Origin: JARYMI01 sp037444845
GTDB lineage: Bacteria > Acidobacteriota > Aminicenantia > Aminicenantales > UBA8522
NCBI GenBank assembly: GCA_037444845.1
Contig: JBBILQ010000006.1
Coordinates: 11,636 to 75,635, forward strand
Direction of reading: 5' to 3'
Length of the DNA: 64,000 bases
Part shown: in pieces, positions 61,697-64,000 of the stretch
How the letters are laid out: the number at the start of each line of letters is the position of its first letter
Position numbering within the stretch: the first letter of the stretch is position 1
Notes under the pieces: model-generated
Told to the model about the DNA's origin: nothing
The model's database searches: none
The model's input: the letters and a program-made list of their open reading frames with translations, nothing else
Made by a program: the position numbers and the translations under genes

Positions 61697-62997
61697 AAGT
61701 TAGAGAGATCGTCCTTCTTGTCCTTATCATCGCCGCCGGCGTCTTCTTTTATCACGCCAGGACGGGCAAGCTCGACTTCGACTGGGAAGATTATGTCGCC
61801 CTCGACTGGAATGCGTATGAATACGAAGAATCGCAGGTCATCGAGCCGCCTCTTCCCCCTGCCCTCAAGGTCGTCAACGCCCACGGGCACGTTGAGATCA
61901 AGGGGATTGAAAATGACAAGATCACTTTTACTTTTAGAAAGAAAATCTGGCGTCGGAACGAAGAGAAGGCTCGCCAGGTAGCCGAAAGGCTTTACCCTAT
62001 CGTGACGAAAGACGATTCCTTCCTGACTCTCAGCACCAACCGGGACGAATTTAAAAAGAGGAACTTCGAGACAAGCTTTATCATTACCTTGCCCCTGAGC
62101 ATGGACATCGACGTCAGGAATTCCCATGGGCTAGTCAAGGCAGAGGGCGTCGGAAAGGCCGCGATCTTCAATCGTCATGGGAAAGTCAGCGCGGCCAAGG
62201 TCGCCGGCGAACTCAAGCTCGAAAACAGCCATGAGGAGGTTGATGTCGAGGCCGTCCAGTCAAATTGTTGGATCAAAAGCAAGCACTCGACCATCCTGGC
62301 CAGGGGAGTGACGGGAGAGATGGACATCGATCATTCCCACGGAAAAATCCGGCTCAAGGATATCGCGCAGAAAATCACCATCGACGCCCCCCACACCGAA
62401 ATAAGCGGGGAAGACCTCCCTGGCCCGCTCTATATCCGGAACTCCTACGAAAGAATTTCCCTCTCCTGCGTCGGCCTGACGACGATCGACAGCCGCCACG
62501 CCACCGTTGACATTGATGACATCACGGATAACTTGGAAATCAGGGACGACTATGGGCGGATCAAACTGAACCGCCTCAGCGGGAACCTCTGGGTTTCAGG
62601 TAAGCACCTGGCCGTTCACGGCCGGGCGATCGGAGCGCAGGAAATCTATATCTCCTCCTCTTATGAAGACGTCGAGCTCGTCGATTTTTCAGGCAAAACA
62701 ACAGTCCTGCTGTCCCACGGAAAAGTCAGCCTGACCCCTCTTCCGATTATGGCGCCCATGGAAGTCCGCTGCGACTACTCCCCCATTACTCTGTATTGGC
62801 CCCCTGGCGAGAAGTATCCCCTCGAAGCCCAGACCAAAAACGGCGACATTTTCTGGCGGCTGCCCGGGAATATCGCCATCGAAGAACAAAACAGTCTCAC
62901 AAGAGCCAGGGCGTATGCTGAGATCGCCGACAAACCCCGGCTCTTCCTCTCCACGACGTACAGCGACATCCGGATCGAGGAAGGATTCCCTAAATAA
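61693..62997 (+). CDS. DUF4097-like beta-solenoid protein, membrane-anchored
   Basis: 434 residues. N-terminal helix REIVLLVLIIAAGVFFYHA anchors it. The rest is a repeating short-strand solenoid: IFNRHGKVSAAKVAGELKLENS, IDHSHGKIRLKDIA and DSRHATVDIDDITDNLEIRD recur at about 20-residue intervals, as in DUF4097/putative adhesin proteins. Such proteins are usually in ECF or LiaRS-type envelope-stress units. The function is unknown. Last gene of the unit, and it converges with the gene at 63001 with three bases between stops. Confidence 0.75.
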   Translation: MKVREIVLLVLIIAAGVFFYHARTGKLDFDWEDYVALDWNAYEYEESQVIEPPLPPALKVVNAHGHVEIKGIENDKITFTFRKKIWRRNEEKARQVAERLYPIVTKDDSFLTLSTNRDEFKKRNFETSFIITLPLSMDIDVRNSHGLVKAEGVGKAAIFNRHGKVSAAKVAGELKLENSHEEVDVEAVQSNCWIKSKHSTILARGVTGEMDIDHSHGKIRLKDIAQKITIDAPHTEISGEDLPGPLYIRNSYERISLSCVGLTTIDSRHATVDIDDITDNLEIRDDYGRIKLNRLSGNLWVSGKHLAVHGRAIGAQEIYISSSYEDVELVDFSGKTTVLLSHGKVSLTPLPIMAPMEVRCDYSPITLYWPPGEKYPLEAQTKNGDIFWRLPGNIAIEEQNSLTRARAYAEIADKPRLFLSTTYSDIRIEEGFPK

Positions 62998-63000
62998 GGC

Positions 63001-63900
63001 TTATTTTTCGCGGTTCTTCGAGCTGTAAATTTTCTGGGTCAAGAAACCAGTGATCTTGATGTTGACATAAGAGATGAGGTTGGTGACATCTTTTTTGTAC
63101 TTGGTGACATACCGGACAAAATCGTTTGCCTTCTTGAAATGAAGGAGGTTCTCGAACTCCGCCACCTCATCGTGGAGCTCGATGACGAAGTGATTGATCG
63201 TCCGGTACTGGGCGTTGATATCGATTAGGTCTTTTTCGGCGAGCTTGCTAAAATCAAGGTACGGCGGGAGCGACTGAAGAATGAGCAGGCTCTCCGACCG
63301 AAGCTCGTTGACCAGCTCTTTGATCTCCTGGAAGAATGACTTGTATTCGAGGGGACTTTTAAGTTTCTCCTGAGCTTTGTCGATCAAGACTTCGTTCTGG
63401 TCTTTTAGGGAGATGATCATTTCCTTGACGCCGAAATACTTCCGTTTGAAATTGAACAGGTCGACGAAATCCCGGCCTATATAAATCTTGTCCTCGTAAT
63501 GGGTCGTTAATTCCACGGGAGAGTTCGTGTAGAACTTGATCTCAAAACGTCGTCCTCCCGAGTCCTTCTCCCTCAGCCTGGCCAGGACAAGGTAGCTGTT
63601 CTGCTCGACAAAATAGCTGTTGATGTCTAAGAGAACAGAATAGATGGCCAGGTTCCGGATGATGCATTCCCTGACATAATCGAGCAACCGTTCTTTCTGG
63701 GTGATGAAATCCGTGACCTCGTCGGTCGGCGTCGGGTTGAGCACCGAATAGGAGGGCGAGAGGAGGAAAAGGACTGGGCCAGCTCCCAGCTCAAGGTGCA
63801 GGTTTTTCAAGACTTTATAGTGGAGGTCATCCAGGACGAGAGGCCGTAACGGCGGAAGGCTTTCGATATCCAGCTTGGAAAGTTCTTCAACTTCATTCAT
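63001..63900 (-). CDS. Unrecognised cytoplasmic protein, helical C-terminus
   Basis: 299 residues, no signal, no motif I recognise. The N-terminal 140 residues contain alternating strand/helix segments (GPVLFLLSPSYSVLNPTPTDE); residues 160-290 are helical with Leu/Lys/Glu-rich stretches (SFFQEIKELVNELRSESLLI) and may form a coiled coil. It may be a structural or assembly protein. It has no close neighbour on its own strand within the window; bases 63901-64000 show nothing. Confidence 0.5.
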   Translation of the reverse strand: MNEVEELSKLDIESLPPLRPLVLDDLHYKVLKNLHLELGAGPVLFLLSPSYSVLNPTPTDEVTDFITQKERLLDYVRECIIRNLAIYSVLLDINSYFVEQNSYLVLARLREKDSGGRRFEIKFYTNSPVELTTHYEDKIYIGRDFVDLFNFKRKYFGVKEMIISLKDQNEVLIDKAQEKLKSPLEYKSFFQEIKELVNELRSESLLILQSLPPYLDFSKLAEKDLIDINAQYRTINHFVIELHDEVAEFENLLHFKKANDFVRYVTKYKKDVTNLISYVNIKITGFLTQKIYSSKNREK

Positions 63901-64000
63901 GCTTCCGCCTCATTCCCTCGGATGAAATCCTATCACCGGGCGCCAAAAAAATCAATACTCAAGGTCTCGTTGAGCTCTCCGCTTCCCGAACGTCCATTCT

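Overview
The window looks like one scaffold of an uncultured, diderm (Gram-negative) bacterium recovered from a metagenome. A 10-base N run at 48134-48143 marks a scaffold join. ADP-heptose genes (split hldE halves plus a GT9 heptosyltransferase) point to lipopolysaccharide. Exported S9 peptidases, a GWxTD/TPR protein, six-bladed propellers, HEAT-tailed nucleotide-carrier homologues and a leucine/HMG-CoA operon together resemble the Aminicenantes/Acidobacteriota area. That placement is an inference from gene content; no 16S rRNA or ribosomal protein gene is present.

Layout. 1-7.5 kb: end of a TldE/PmbA protease gene, nitroreductase, Tat-exported DUF362 protein, an MFS permease, a doubly truncated kdgK/eda pair, a GWxTD/TPR exported protein and a small exported Ig-like protein. 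7.7-17.4 kb: a VTT membrane protein, an SH3/outer-membrane protein, an exported methyltransferase, a prolyl oligopeptidase, an ornithine cyclodeaminase relative, a Na+ symporter and an FGGY kinase. 17.5-18.4 kb: a MntA/HepT toxin-antitoxin pair whose end lies in a MITE-like repeat; an inverted copy lies at 32 kb. 18.7-29.8 kb (minus strand): a run of UroD-like, glutamine synthetase, NamZ, FHA-GAF-PP2C phosphatase, two HEAT-tailed nucleotide-carrier homologues and a STAS protein, divergent from rpoD. The PP2C phosphatase, STAS protein and a HATPase at 41 kb could form an RsbU/RsbV/RsbW-type partner switch.

34.7-41.1 kb is the most unusual part. An exported PPP-type phosphatase is followed by an exported protein with a kinase-like fold and then a third nucleotide-carrier homologue in one apparent operon. 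Two further exported paralogues of the kinase-like protein lie 3 kb downstream. The two later paralogues carry a PI3K-like DRxxxN catalytic loop and a following Asp. The first has lost the catalytic Asp and Asn and looks like a pseudokinase. I propose an extracytoplasmic phosphorylation system here.

41-52 kb: an anti-sigma HATPase, small proteins, an MFS permease, propeller protein, tRNA-Leu(CAA), heptose/LPS genes, ICMT-like and TrmH methyltransferases, and an ECF sigma/anti-sigma/HtrA operon whose HtrA has lost catalytic His and Asp. 52.5-59.7 kb: a seven-gene minus-strand operon of HMG-CoA synthase, thiolase, DUF35 bridging protein, acyl-CoA carboxylase subunits and methylglutaconyl-CoA hydratase, joining leucine/isovalerate carbon to HMG-CoA and acetoacetyl-CoA chemistry. 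59.9-63 kb: a second ECF sigma/anti-sigma operon with LiaF-like membrane proteins and a DUF4097-type protein; both ECF genes carry the same promoter-like element. An unrecognised conserved-looking protein ends the window.
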